From: Actinomadura madurae
Lineage (GTDB): Bacteria > Actinomycetota > Actinomycetes > Streptosporangiales > Streptosporangiaceae
NCBI RefSeq assembly: GCF_900115095.1
Contig: NZ_FOVH01000024.1
Coordinates: forward strand, 1 to 64,000
DNA length: 64,000 nucleotides
Direction: 5' to 3'
The notes under the pieces are model-generated. The model was not told the DNA's origin. It searched no databases and saw nothing but the letters and a program-made list of their open reading frames with translations. Shown here in pieces: positions 25,570-34,816 of the stretch; positions within the stretch are counted from its first letter, which is position 1, and the number at the start of each line of letters is the position of its first letter. Position numbers and translations under genes: made by a program.

Positions 25570-26397
25570 TCACGCGAAGGCGGTGATGTGGGTTCTGGTC
25601 CAGTCGGCGAAGGTTCGGGGCGGGGTGCCGGTGACGTCCTGGACGGTGGGGCGGACGACCGACTCGTCCAGGGAGCCGTTGACGTAGAAGTCGAAGAACG
25701 CGTCGACGTACTCGGCGGGCATCTGGCCGGTCATCTCGGCGCGGGCCTCGTCGTCCGGCTGCGCCTCGAAGCGCAGGTCGCGGCCGAGGGTCTCGCCGAG
25801 GATCGTGACCTGGTCGGACGGGAGGAGGGATTCCGGGCCGGTCGGGTAGTAGGTCCGGCCCTCGTGGCCGTCGTCCAGCAGGGCCGTGGCGGCGACGGCG
25901 GCGATGTCGTGCGGGTCGACGACGGCGGCCCGGACGTTCGCGAAGGGCAGCCGCACGGTGTCGCCGGCCCGTAGTTGCGGGAGCCAGCGGAGCGCGTTCG
26001 ACATGAACGCGCTCGGCCGGAGGATCGTCCACGGCAGGCCGGAGTCGTGGACGGCCCGTTCGGTGACGACCATGTAGCGGGTAACGGCGTTCGACATGTC
26101 GCCGCTGCCCGCCGAACCACCAGAAAGCTGGACGACGCGCTCGACTCCGGCACGCCGGGCTTCGGCGAGGACGCCCGGCATGTCGCGGTAGCCCGGGAGC
26201 AGGAAGACGCCCGAGGCCCCGTCCAGCGCGGGTGCCAGGGACGCGGGGTCGTCGAGGTCGCCCGTCACGTACTCGACGCCGTCGAGGGTGGACGGCGGCA
26301 CCTTGCGGACGAGCGCCCGCACCGGTTCGCCGGACGACGCGAGGATGGAGACCAGCTCCGAGCCGATGTTTCCCGTGGAACCGGCGACCACGATCAT
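25570..26397 (-). CDS. NmrA-like NAD(P)-binding protein (275 aa)
   Basis: ATG 26397 starts MIVVAGSTGNIGSELVSILA, a Rossmann GxTGxIG motif. NmrA-type features follow (GDLDDPASLAPALDGASGVF, ERVVQLSGGSAGSGD, SGLPWTILRPSAFMSNALRW). The atypical-SDR family includes quinone-reductase-like enzymes and redox-sensing regulators; the YxxxK pair is absent, as is usual for it. It lies 12 bp downstream of a classical SDR gene on the same strand, with AAAGGA as ribosome site, so both form an operon divergent from a LysR gene. Confidence 0.87.
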   Translation of the reverse strand: MIVVAGSTGNIGSELVSILASSGEPVRALVRKVPPSTLDGVEYVTGDLDDPASLAPALDGASGVFLLPGYRDMPGVLAEARRAGVERVVQLSGGSAGSGDMSNAVTRYMVVTERAVHDSGLPWTILRPSAFMSNALRWLPQLRAGDTVRLPFANVRAAVVDPHDIAAVAATALLDDGHEGRTYYPTGPESLLPSDQVTILGETLGRDLRFEAQPDDEARAEMTGQMPAEYVDAFFDFYVNGSLDESVVRPTVQDVTGTPPRTFADWTRTHITAFA

Positions 26398-26409
26398 GTC
26401 AGTGTCCTT

Positions 26410-27075
26410 TCACCAGGGGAGGGGGCGGCCGTCGCGGAAGAACCCGCCGGTCGGGCCGTCGTCGGGGAGGGTCGCGGCCCACACCACGCTCGCCGCCCCG
26501 TCGGCGACGGGACGCCCGCCGGGCCCGCCCATGTCGGTCGCGACCCAGCCGGGGCAGACCGCGTTGACGAGGACGCCGTCGGCGCGCAGTTCGGCCGCGA
26601 GCATGCGGGTCAGCGCGTTGAGCGCGACCTTGGACGCGGTGTAGGCGGGGGTGCCGCCGCCCATGTTGGTCAGCGAGGCGGCCTCGCTGGAGACGTTCAC
26701 GATCCGTCCGTGCCGGCTGCGCCGCAGGAGGGGGAGCAGCGCCTGTGTCAGCCGCCACGGGCCGTACAGGTTGGTCTCGGCGGCCTCCCGGACGACGGCC
26801 AGGTCCGCGGTCGAGGCCCGCTGCCACGTGTCGTAGGTGATCGCGGCGTTGTTGACCAGGACGTCCAGCGCGCCGATCTCGGCGGCGACCCGCTCGATGT
26901 CCGCGGCGGAGGTGACGTCCAGCCGGACCGGTGTCGCACCGACCTCCTTGGCGGCGTGTTCGGCCGCCTCCGGCGAGCGTGCTCCGAGCAGGACGTCGTG
27001 GCCCTGCGCCGAGAGCAGCCTGCACACCTCGCGGCCGATGCCGCGGTTCGCTCCGGTGACCAGCGAGACCGTCAT
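26410..27075 (-). CDS. Short-chain dehydrogenase/reductase (221 aa)
   Basis: ATG 27075 follows GGGAGG. The classical SDR motifs are complete: TGANRGIG (cofactor loop), NNAA (in VLVNNAAITYDT), Ser in NVSSEAAS, and YTASK (Tyr/Lys). The chain is a little short and ends with GFFRDGRPLPW, as in carbonyl-reductase-like SDRs of actinomycetes. It is the first gene of a two-gene operon with the NmrA-like gene and shares its promoter region (27076-27153) with a divergent LysR gene, which is its likely regulator. Confidence 0.9.
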   Translation of the reverse strand: MTVSLVTGANRGIGREVCRLLSAQGHDVLLGARSPEAAEHAAKEVGATPVRLDVTSAADIERVAAEIGALDVLVNNAAITYDTWQRASTADLAVVREAAETNLYGPWRLTQALLPLLRRSRHGRIVNVSSEAASLTNMGGGTPAYTASKVALNALTRMLAAELRADGVLVNAVCPGWVATDMGGPGGRPVADGAASVVWAATLPDDGPTGGFFRDGRPLPW

Positions 27076-27153
27076 GCCGTACCTCCCCCGTCGCGACGAT
27101 CTTTGCTCGGGTGACCGTCGCGCGTCCAATGGCGGCCGTGATTACCATCGGTT

Positions 27154-28032
27154 ATGGATGCGCATCTGCGGGATCTGCGGTACTTCGTGGCGGTCGCCGA
27201 GGAGTTGTCCTTCACCCGGGCGGCCGAGCGGCTCTTCGTGTCGCAGCCGGCGCTGAGCAAGCAGGTCAGGCAGCTGGAGGAGCAGCTGCGGGTGCGCCTG
27301 TTCGATCGCGACCGGCGGGCCGTCGCGCTGACGGCGGCGGGACGGGCCCTGCTCCCCGCGGCCCGCGACATGCTCTGCGGCTGGGACGAGGTCCAGCGGG
27401 CGGTGAGCGACGCGGCGGCGCGGGAGGCGTCCGTGCTGACCGTGGGCATGTCCACCAGCGTCGGGCGCGGCCTGATCGCGGACATGCGGGAGCGGTTCGC
27501 GGAGCGCCGTCCCACCTGGAGCATCCGGTTCCGCCAGGTCAACTGGGACGACCCCACGGCCGGCCTGGCGGACGGTGATGTCGATGTGGCGTTCGTGTGG
27601 CTGCCGGTCCCGCGCCAGGAGACGTTGAACATCCAGGTGGTCGCCGAGGAGCCGCGCTATGTCGCGTTCAGGGACGACCACCCGCTCGCCGGACGCGCGA
27701 CCGTCGCGTTCGAAGAACTCCTGGACGAACCCTTCATCGCGCTTCCCGAGACCGCCGGCCCCTTACGCGACTTCTGGCTCGCTCTGGATGAGCGCGACGG
27801 AAGGCCCGTCCGGGTCGGCGCGACCGCCTCCAACGCCGACGAGACCTTCGCCGCCTTGGAGGACGGCAGCGGCATAGTGCTGATGGCGTCCGGCAACGTC
27901 GACATCTACCGGCGCCCGGGAGTTACCGCGATCCCGGTGACGGGACTGTCTCCGAGCCGGCTGGCTCTGGCGTGGCGTGCCGGCGACCACAGGAACGTGA
28001 TCCGCGACCTGCTCCACACCGCTAAGACCTGA
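27154..28032 (+). CDS. LysR-family regulator, divergent to the SDR operon (292 aa)
   Basis: The start MDAHLRDLRYFVAVAEELSF and helix-turn-helix RAAERLFVSQPALSKQVRQLE are canonical. The effector domain includes VGMSTSVGRGLIADMRERF and VAFVWLPVPRQETLNIQVV, similar to BenM/CatR-like binders of small aromatic or redox-active ligands. It faces away from the SDR/NmrA operon across a 78-bp gap, the usual arrangement for a LysR regulator and its target. Its 3' end overlaps the end of the convergent beta-helix/AAA gene by 11 bp. Confidence 0.88.
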   Translation: MDAHLRDLRYFVAVAEELSFTRAAERLFVSQPALSKQVRQLEEQLRVRLFDRDRRAVALTAAGRALLPAARDMLCGWDEVQRAVSDAAAREASVLTVGMSTSVGRGLIADMRERFAERRPTWSIRFRQVNWDDPTAGLADGDVDVAFVWLPVPRQETLNIQVVAEEPRYVAFRDDHPLAGRATVAFEELLDEPFIALPETAGPLRDFWLALDERDGRPVRVGATASNADETFAALEDGSGIVLMASGNVDIYRRPGVTAIPVTGLSPSRLALAWRAGDHRNVIRDLLHTAKT

Positions 28033-30961
28033 CGTCCTCCGGCAGGAGTGTCGCGAGCTGCTCCGTGGTGAGCTCCGCACCGGAGTTGGCGAGTTGCTCG
28101 GTTCGGCGGGCGTGGGCGGTCACGGCGGCGCGGAAGAGCTTGTCGACCTCGCGGCCGTTGCCCTGCCGGAACCGGTCGTGGTTCGCCTTCAGGTGGACGG
28201 TGAGGGCCTGCCTGGTCGGGTCCGGGACGCGGTAGTCCGCCGCCTTGGCCTTGCCCAGGAAGATCGAGACGAGGCCGTCCACGCTGTAGGGGTGGAAGGT
28301 CAGCGTCCGGGCGAAACGCGAGGCGAGACCGGGGTTCGTGGCGAGGAATCCGTCCATCTCGGACGTGTATCCGGCCGCGATGACGATGACCTCGTCGCGG
28401 TGGTCCTCCATCAGCTTGACGAGCGTGTCGATGGCCTCCTGGCCGAAATCGTGGCCCGATCCCGAAGGACGCGACAGCGAGTACGCCTCGTCGATGAACA
28501 GCACACCGCCCCGCGCGCGCTCGAAGACCTCCGCCGTCTTCTGCGCCGTCTGCCCGACGTACTGCCCGACCAGGTCCACCCGCGCGGCCTCGACGACCTG
28601 CCCCTGCGCGAGGACGCCGAGTGCGGCGAGCAGTTCCCCGTACAGGCGGGCCACGGTCGTCTTACCTGTTCCCGGGGGACCGGCGAAGATCAGGTGTCCG
28701 GTGAACGGCTCGGCCTCCAGCCCGGCGGCACGACGCCGCCGGGCCGAGGCGATCAGGTCCAGCAGGTCGCCGATGTCGCGTTTCACCTCGTCCAGGCCGG
28801 TCATCGCGGTCAGCCGGTCGAGGACGGTGCGCACCTGGCCCGGGTCCCGCGCCTCCCCGAACCGGGCGGCGAGGCCGGTCTCGACGTCGAGGTCCTCGGC
28901 GAGCAGCAGGGACAGCTCCTCGCCGGAGGGCAGCTCGTCCATGTCGGCGAAGCGCTGCGCCTGCCGCTCGACCGCCGCCTCGAACGTCCGGCGCGCCGCC
29001 CGGCCGTTGCCGAACGTCGCGTCCCGCTTCACCGACGCGAAGTGCTCCAGGATCGCCTGCCGCGCGTCGTCGGCGAGCCGGTAGCCGTCCTTCTCCGCCT
29101 GCGCCGCGGTGATCTGGACGAGTTCGGCCGGGCTGTAGTTCTCGAACTCGACCGTCCGGGAGATCCGCGACTTCAGACCCGGGTTGGCGGCGAGGAATTC
29201 GCGCATCTCCGCCGAGTATCCGGCCGCGATGACGACGACCTCGTCGCGGTGGTCCTCCATCAGCTTGACGAGGGTGTCGATGGCCTCCTGCCCGAAGTCG
29301 GTGCCGGTCGTCGCGCGGGCCAGGGTGTAGGCCTCGTCGATGAACAGCACGCCGCCTCTGGCGCGGTCGAACGCCTCGGTCGTCTTCAGGGCCGTCCCGC
29401 CGACGTTCTCCGAGACGAGGTCGCCCCGGCTCACCTCGATGACCTGGCCCTTCTCGACCACACCGAGCGCCGCCAGGATCCCGCCGTACAGCCGCGCGAC
29501 GGTCGTCTTGCCCGTTCCGGGCGGGCCCGCGAACACCATGTGGCGGCCGATCGCCGGGCCGGGCGGCAGGCCCGCGAGGCGGCGCTGCTCGGCGACCTTC
29601 TGCAGGTTCGTCAGCTTCCGGATCTCGCGCTTGACGCCGGCGAGCCCGATCATCGCGTCCAGCTCGGCCAGCAGGACGTCCGCGGACGCGGTGCCGCCGG
29701 TCTGCGTCCGGGCGGGTTCAGGGGTCTTCTCGACCGGTGCCGCGGGTTCGCTGACCTGCGTGGTCACCGTGCTGGGGTTGTCGGGGTCGAGCTGGTCGGG
29801 CCGGCCGTTGCGGTCGCTCGTCAGCCCGTCGATGTCCACGGCGGCGCCGCGGGACACGAAGACGCCCGCTCCGCTGTTCTCCACCACCGTGCAGCGGCGG
29901 ACGGTCAGCTCGCCGCCCGGCTCCACGCTCACCCCGGCCAGCCCGCTGCCGGTGATCGTCGTCCCGTCCAGCAGGGCGCGCGCTCCGGCGCCGAGCCCGG
30001 CGCCGACCCTCCCGGAGTCGGCGACGCGTCCCCGGACGACCGTGACGTTCGCCTGGTCGGTGAAGGACAGCCCGTTGGTCGACGCCCCGACGATCTCGCA
30101 GTCCTCCAGGAGCGCGACGCCCCTCTCGACGACCACGCCGGTGCGGCGCGGCGCGTCCATCGTGATCCGGCGGGCGGTCAGCGAACCGCCGGTCGCGACC
30201 CACAGCGCGTCCGCCCCGGCGCCGGCGATCAGGCAGTCCTCCGCGACCGCGTTGCCCTTCTCCACGGCGATCAGGGACGACTCGCCCGAGTCGTGGAAGG
30301 CGCAGTTGCGGACGGCCGCGTCCGCGCGGTCGTCGACCCGGATGCCGGCGCTCGCCGGGTTGCTGATCGTGCACTGCTCGATCAGCGGGCGCGACCCCTC
30401 GGTCACCCAGATGCCGTGCTGGCCCGCGTCGGTCACCCGGCACGACCGGATGGTCACCGTGCTGCCGCTGCGGATCGCCACCGCGTTGCCGTCCGTGCCG
30501 GAGACGGAGCTGCCCTCCATGACCCCGGAGGCGGCGCTGTAGACGACCGCGCCGTCCTGCACCTGGCACTCCCGCAGCGCCAGCCGCGCGCCCTGCGCCG
30601 CCCGCACCGCGAGGTCGGACCGGCTCACGAACTCGCACTGCTCCGCGAGGACGCTGCCCTCCGCGACCTCCAGCGCGAGGCCCTGGGCACTCCAGTTCCG
30701 GACGATCAGCCCCTGCAGCGTCACCTGCCCGGTGACCTCGATCGTGGCGTCGGTGGCGCCGTCCAGCGTCACCGTGCCGGGCCCGCCCACCGCCGTCAGG
30801 ACGAAGTCGCCCGAACTGTGGAAGCCGGTGTTCGGATACAGCCCCGGCTCGATCAGGATGTGCCGCCCGGCCGGACCGTACACGGGCAGCGGCGCCTGCA
30901 GCGCGTCCAGCACCGTCCGATACGCCCCGGGGGAGGTCTGTGAAACGACCAGACGCAGCAA
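28022..30961 (-). CDS. Right-handed beta-helix protein fused to two CbbX/SpoVK-type AAA+ ATPases (979 aa)
   Basis: TTG 30961 lies 4 nt behind GAGGAGGG. Residues about 10-390 form a right-handed parallel beta-helix with about 15 turns (repeats like IEQCTISNPASAGIRVDDRA, LLEDCEIVGASTNGLSF). After a Pro/Thr-rich linker come two AAA+ modules. Module 1 (about 430-690) has Walker A GPPGTGKTT (479) and Walker B VLFIDEAYTL; module 2 (about 715-975) has Walker A at 761 and VLFIDEAYSL. Module 2 has the pore-type segment VGQYVGQTAQKT, while module 1 has VSENVGGTALKT. The ATPases resemble CbbX, SpoVK and the EccA C-terminal domain. The helix may bind a polymer or protein that the ATPase remodels; the substrate is unknown. 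Confidence 0.88.
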   Translation of the reverse strand: MLRLVVSQTSPGAYRTVLDALQAPLPVYGPAGRHILIEPGLYPNTGFHSSGDFVLTAVGGPGTVTLDGATDATIEVTGQVTLQGLIVRNWSAQGLALEVAEGSVLAEQCEFVSRSDLAVRAAQGARLALRECQVQDGAVVYSAASGVMEGSSVSGTDGNAVAIRSGSTVTIRSCRVTDAGQHGIWVTEGSRPLIEQCTISNPASAGIRVDDRADAAVRNCAFHDSGESSLIAVEKGNAVAEDCLIAGAGADALWVATGGSLTARRITMDAPRRTGVVVERGVALLEDCEIVGASTNGLSFTDQANVTVVRGRVADSGRVGAGLGAGARALLDGTTITGSGLAGVSVEPGGELTVRRCTVVENSGAGVFVSRGAAVDIDGLTSDRNGRPDQLDPDNPSTVTTQVSEPAAPVEKTPEPARTQTGGTASADVLLAELDAMIGLAGVKREIRKLTNLQKVAEQRRLAGLPPGPAIGRHMVFAGPPGTGKTTVARLYGGILAALGVVEKGQVIEVSRGDLVSENVGGTALKTTEAFDRARGGVLFIDEAYTLARATTGTDFGQEAIDTLVKLMEDHRDEVVVIAAGYSAEMREFLAANPGLKSRISRTVEFENYSPAELVQITAAQAEKDGYRLADDARQAILEHFASVKRDATFGNGRAARRTFEAAVERQAQRFADMDELPSGEELSLLLAEDLDVETGLAARFGEARDPGQVRTVLDRLTAMTGLDEVKRDIGDLLDLIASARRRRAAGLEAEPFTGHLIFAGPPGTGKTTVARLYGELLAALGVLAQGQVVEAARVDLVGQYVGQTAQKTAEVFERARGGVLFIDEAYSLSRPSGSGHDFGQEAIDTLVKLMEDHRDEVIVIAAGYTSEMDGFLATNPGLASRFARTLTFHPYSVDGLVSIFLGKAKAADYRVPDPTRQALTVHLKANHDRFRQGNGREVDKLFRAAVTAHARRTEQLANSGAELTTEQLATLLPEDVRS

Positions 30962-31031
30962 CGGCCCTCCTCACGAATCACCGTAATGGTGCCATGAGGC
31001 GGCGGGCCCTCGCCCGTTTCCCCTCCCGGCT

Positions 31032-31649
31032 TCAGCGGACCCCGCGCGGCCTGAACTGGACGCTGATCCGGGCGCCCTTCACGCGGGTGCTCTTGGGGAT
31101 CGCGTGTTCCCACGTCCGCTGGCAGCTCCCGCCCATCACGATGAGGTCGCCGTGGCCGAGTTCGTGCCGGATCGTCGGGCCGCCCCCGCGCGGGCGCAGC
31201 AGCAGGCTCCGCGGCGTGCCGACCGAGAGGATCGCCACCATCGTGTCGTGCGTCGCGCCCCGCCCGATCCTGTCGCCGTGCCAGGCCACGCTGTCGCGGC
31301 CGTCCCGGTACAGGCAGAGCCCGGCCGTGCGGAACGGCTCACCGAGCTCCTCGGCATAGTGCTCGTTGAGCGCCGCCTTCGCCTCGTCCAGGACGGGATC
31401 GGGCAGTTCGTCGTCCTCGTCGTAGAACGCCAGCAGGCGAGGGACGTCCACGACCTTCTCGTACATGCGCCGGCGTTCCGCGCGCCACGGGACACCGTCC
31501 AGGAGACGCTCGAAGAGCGCGTCCGCCGCGGGGATCCAGGCGGGCAGGACGTCCACCCAGGCGCCGTGCGCCAGCCGGGTCCGCCGCGCCGACCGCAGCG
31601 GGCGAGGTCCGCGCTCGTCGGTGTCGTCCAGCAGCGACCCTTGGAACAT
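31032..31649 (-). CDS. alkB: AlkB-like 2-oxoglutarate/Fe(II) dioxygenase (205 aa)
   Basis: Iron ligands HxD (VAWHGDRIG) and distal His (TWEHAIPKST) are present, and the 2-oxoglutarate arginine follows in ARISVQFRPRG. The nucleotide-recognition lid region (MYEKVVDVPRLLAFY) fits AlkB/ALKBH2-type repair enzymes, which oxidatively remove methyl groups from 1-methyladenine and 3-methylcytosine in DNA. Length is normal. It starts at ATG 31649 and is followed by nothing on the same strand before the beta-helix gene, 70 bp away. The upstream UbiB gene ends 43 bp before its start and may be co-transcribed. Confidence 0.88.
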   Translation of the reverse strand: MFQGSLLDDTDERGPRPLRSARRTRLAHGAWVDVLPAWIPAADALFERLLDGVPWRAERRRMYEKVVDVPRLLAFYDEDDELPDPVLDEAKAALNEHYAEELGEPFRTAGLCLYRDGRDSVAWHGDRIGRGATHDTMVAILSVGTPRSLLLRPRGGGPTIRHELGHGDLIVMGGSCQRTWEHAIPKSTRVKGARISVQFRPRGVR

Positions 31650-31691
31650 GCCCCCACTGTATCCAGCGGGTCAAACATGTGTTCGATCATG

Positions 31692-33626
31692 TCACCGGCG
31701 GAAGATCACCGCCAGCACGCGCAGGGACAGCACCGAGCAGATCACCAGCCCGCAGTAGCCGAAGAACTGGAACAGGGAGACCTCCGGCGTCATGGCCGGG
31801 CCGTCGTCCAGGCCGAGCAGCATCACCGCCATCACCCCGGCCGTCGAGGCGAGGACGGTGAGCAGCACCTGCTGGAGGAGGCCGGTGACCGTCCGCCGGT
31901 CCGCCTCGTCCGCGAACAGCCGGACGTTCATGGTCAGCCGGCCGGCCTCCGCGGCGGCCGCGATGCGGTCGAGGCGGCGCGGGAGCCGGCGCAGCATCGG
32001 CATCAGGCTGACCAACTCGTCGCTCGCGGCCTCCTGGAGGGACGCGGGCCGCAGCCGCTCCCGCAGGTAGGTCTCGCCGAACGCCTGCGCCTCCTGGACG
32101 ATGCCGAAGCCCGGCGCCAGCTCCGTCAGCCCGCCCTCCAGCGTCGCGAGCGCCCGGAACACCGCGGCGATCTCCGCCGGGACGGCCAGGTCGAACCGCG
32201 CGACCAGCCGGAACAGGTCGGTGAACATCGTCATGTCCGGGGTGGTGCCGGGGCCGAGGTGGCGGGCCATGAAAGCGCCGAGCGCGCGGGCGAGGGCCTG
32301 CTCGTCCAACTCGTCGGGGCGGGCCGTGAACTCCAGGAACGCGTCCGTCACCGCGACCGCGTCGCCCCGGTTCATCGCGATGAGCATCCGCTGCAGGCCG
32401 CCGCGGAGCTCGCTGTCGAGCCGCCCGACGGACCCGAAGTCGATTAGGCCGAGGCGGCCGTCGTCGAGCAGCAGGATGTTGCCCGGGTGCGGGTCGGCGT
32501 GGAACACCCCGTCCAGGACGATCTGCCGCAGGACGGTGTCGAGGAGGGTGTTCGCGAGCTTCGTCCGGTCCACGCCCCGGGCGTCGATGCGCGGGCCCGC
32601 CTTGCCGAGCGCGACCCCGTCCAGGCGCTGCATGACGAGGACGCGGCTCGTGCACAGGTCGTCGTAGGGGCGCGGGATGACGACGTCGCCGCCGCGCGCG
32701 GTCGCCGCCACGGACGCCATGTTGCGCGCCTCGACGCGGAAGTCGAGCTCCTCGCGCAGCGCCTCGGCGAACCCGTGCGCGAGATCGACGACGCCGAACG
32801 CCCTGGCCCATCCGGCGCGGTCGTGCAGCGTCCGGGCGAGGCGGCCGACGATGTCCAGGTCGCGCTCCACGACCGCGCGGACGCCCGGCCGCTGGACCTT
32901 GACGACGACCTCCTCGCCCGACCGGAGCGTGGCCGCGTGCACCTGCGCGACGGACGCGGCGGCGAGCGGCGTGCGGTCGAAGGCGGCGAACACCTCGCCC
33001 GGGTCGCCCAGCTCCCGCCGGAGCACGCGCTCGATCTCCGGCCACGGGACGGGCGTCGCGCGGTCCTGGAGCCGCCCGAGCTCCTGGACGAACTCCGCCG
33101 GCAGGACGTCCCGCCGCGTCGACAGGACCTGCCCGAGCTTCACGAACACGACACCGCCCTGCTCCAGGGCATGGGTGAACGAGCGCGCCGTGTGCGGGTT
33201 CGGCTTGGCGCGTCCCCGCAGGTAGGGGCCGAGGCCGTGGCGGAGGAAGATGAACGAGATCCGCCGGTACCGGCGCGTCCGCGCCATCCGCGACCGGACG
33301 CCGCCGAACCACGCCAGCGGGGACGGGACGGTCCCGGACGGGACGAACGCCTCCCACAGCACCAGGGTCGTCATCGAGACCAGCAGCGCGCAGGCGAACC
33401 CGAGGCAGACGAACCAGAGCAGCGGCGTCACCTCACGGCGGTCGCCGAGGTCGCCGATCAGCGCCGTGATGATCGGGCTCGCGACGCCCTGCCCGAGCGC
33501 GCCGGCCACCACCGTCCTGAACGGGGAGAACCGGACGTTGAGGAGCCGCCTCGCCCCGTACGCCATGACCCACGTGTTGATCGCCGTTCCGCTGATGAAC
33601 GCGACGACCGCCGCCGAACTGTTCAC
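31692..33626 (-). CDS. ABC1/UbiB-family atypical kinase with membrane segments (644 aa)
   Basis: Three N-terminal membrane helices (residues about 5-95) are followed by an ABC1 kinase domain. It shows the family KxGQ (FVKLGQVLSTRRDVLP), the alanine-rich nucleotide loop (AAASVAQVHAA), VVKVQRPG (Lys), HADPHPGN (catalytic) and LIDFGSVGRL (metal). Two more membrane helices end the chain. UbiB/COQ8 proteins are ATPases or kinases linked to quinone lipid biosynthesis; extra N-terminal helices are common in actinomycete versions. Genes around it do not point to a pathway. Confidence 0.88.
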   Translation of the reverse strand: MNSSAAVVAFISGTAINTWVMAYGARRLLNVRFSPFRTVVAGALGQGVASPIITALIGDLGDRREVTPLLWFVCLGFACALLVSMTTLVLWEAFVPSGTVPSPLAWFGGVRSRMARTRRYRRISFIFLRHGLGPYLRGRAKPNPHTARSFTHALEQGGVVFVKLGQVLSTRRDVLPAEFVQELGRLQDRATPVPWPEIERVLRRELGDPGEVFAAFDRTPLAAASVAQVHAATLRSGEEVVVKVQRPGVRAVVERDLDIVGRLARTLHDRAGWARAFGVVDLAHGFAEALREELDFRVEARNMASVAATARGGDVVIPRPYDDLCTSRVLVMQRLDGVALGKAGPRIDARGVDRTKLANTLLDTVLRQIVLDGVFHADPHPGNILLLDDGRLGLIDFGSVGRLDSELRGGLQRMLIAMNRGDAVAVTDAFLEFTARPDELDEQALARALGAFMARHLGPGTTPDMTMFTDLFRLVARFDLAVPAEIAAVFRALATLEGGLTELAPGFGIVQEAQAFGETYLRERLRPASLQEAASDELVSLMPMLRRLPRRLDRIAAAAEAGRLTMNVRLFADEADRRTVTGLLQQVLLTVLASTAGVMAVMLLGLDDGPAMTPEVSLFQFFGYCGLVICSVLSLRVLAVIFRR

Positions 33627-33756
33627 TTTCCTACCGCCCGCAGAATCGCTTGCCCGTCGCGGCGACGCTACGGAGCGGGGAACCGGGCCCGCCTCCCGCC
33701 CGCGGGGGAGCCCGCTCGCCCCGGCGGGTGATCACCGGCCGGGCGGCGGCGCGCGG

Positions 33757-34623
33757 TCAGAGGTCGCGCAGGAGACCTCGGAGCAACGAGGCGGTGCGGG
33801 TGGGACGGGCCGCGCGGATCGCGAGCAGATCCATGATCCGCTGGTAGCGGAAGGCCTCCTCGCCTTCCGGGTAGCGCGCGCCGGTCAGCTGCTCCAGGTA
33901 GATCACGTCCTCCAGGTCGTGCTCGGCGAACCGGACGATCGTGATCGGACCGCCCAGCGCCAGATGCCCGCCCGCGGAGAACGGCAGCACCTGGAGTTTC
34001 ACGTTGTGCATGCCCTCCGACACCGCGATCAGGTGCTCGATCTGGCCGCGCATCGTGTCCGGCCCGCCGATCGGCCGCCGCAGCGCCGCCTCGTCGATCA
34101 CCGCCCACAGGGTCGCCGCGCCGGTCTGCCGGTGCAGGATCTCCTGCCGCCGCATCCGCACGTCGAGACGCCGTTCGAAACCCTCGTACGCCGCGTCGTG
34201 GTATTCGAGCCCGATTACGGAGCGCGCATAATCGCGCGTTTGCAGCAGGCCCGGAATATATTGCACCTCGTAACAGCGAATTGTCGCCCCCGACTGTTCG
34301 AGGCCGAGATACTGCTCGAACCAGCTCGGCACGACATCGCTGTAGCTCTGCCACCAGCCGGGTTTGCGCGCCTCCTCGACGAGCTCGACGAAACTCGCGC
34401 GCTCGTCCTCGTCGTCGACGCCGTAGAGGGTGAGCAGGTCGAGCACGTCCCGGACCTTGAAGCCGTGTCGTCCCAGCTCAAGTCGGCTCATCTTGGACGC
34501 CGACCCGTGGATGGCCTCGCCCGCCTCCACCCGGCTGAGGCCCCTGTCCTCGCGCAGGCGTCGTAACCGCGCGCCGATCTGCATGCGCAGCGCGGTCGGG
34601 CCCGCCTCCCGATTGTCCAGCAC
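33757..34623 (-). CDS. XRE-family regulator with DUF5753 domain (288 aa)
   Basis: GTG 34623 follows GGAGATC. The helix-turn-helix (LRRLREDRGLSRVEAGEAIH, SASKMSRLELG) is followed by DUF5753 landmarks: ARKPGWWQSYSDVVPSWFEQ, IPGLLQTRDYARSV, LQVLPFSAGGHLALGG. No intact DUF397 partner lies beside it. The only DUF397-like sequence nearby is a broken copy at 38.85-39.05 kb, so this regulator may be solitary or may have lost its partner. It may control its own AT-rich promoter region. Confidence 0.87.
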   Translation of the reverse strand: MLDNREAGPTALRMQIGARLRRLREDRGLSRVEAGEAIHGSASKMSRLELGRHGFKVRDVLDLLTLYGVDDEDERASFVELVEEARKPGWWQSYSDVVPSWFEQYLGLEQSGATIRCYEVQYIPGLLQTRDYARSVIGLEYHDAAYEGFERRLDVRMRRQEILHRQTGAATLWAVIDEAALRRPIGGPDTMRGQIEHLIAVSEGMHNVKLQVLPFSAGGHLALGGPITIVRFAEHDLEDVIYLEQLTGARYPEGEEAFRYQRIMDLLAIRAARPTRTASLLRGLLRDL

Positions 34624-34714
34624 AAGATCTCCAGCGTCCGCATACGTCCGTCCCGGCGACTCCCCGGGAGGGTCTCACAACTAATGGCGAGTGTGCAGGA
34701 GACCTCCGGACAGA

Positions 34715-34744
34715 GATATATAACTCGGTGTGCGCGTTGTACAA
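34715..34744 (-). promoter_or_regulatory. Likely promoter of the XRE gene at 34623
   Basis: On the minus strand TTGTAC (34744-34739) and TATATC (34720-34715) are spaced 18 nt in a strikingly AT-rich stretch. TTGTACAA forms a palindrome over the -35 box, a possible autoregulatory operator. Confidence 0.45.
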
Positions 34745-34816
34745 ATCACATCATCGTGTTAAACGGGTTCCTAAAGGACCGTTCCATTGACCCAGAGACG
34801 GCAGGGGCTGCCGGGT

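Noticed and set aside
28094..30943. A 949-codon plus-strand frame opposite the beta-helix/AAA gene
   Set aside because: Low-complexity Arg/Val/Gly-rich translation without motifs; the minus strand has two perfect Walker A/B sets.
28022..30961. EccA of a type VII secretion system
   Set aside because: The AAA+ modules resemble EccA's C-terminal domain, but there are two of them, the N-terminal TPR-like domain is replaced by a beta-helix, and no ESX genes are near.
31687..33357. Alternative minus-strand frame inside the UbiB gene
   Set aside because: Frame-shifted shadow; only the frame from 33626 to 31692 gives kinase motifs.
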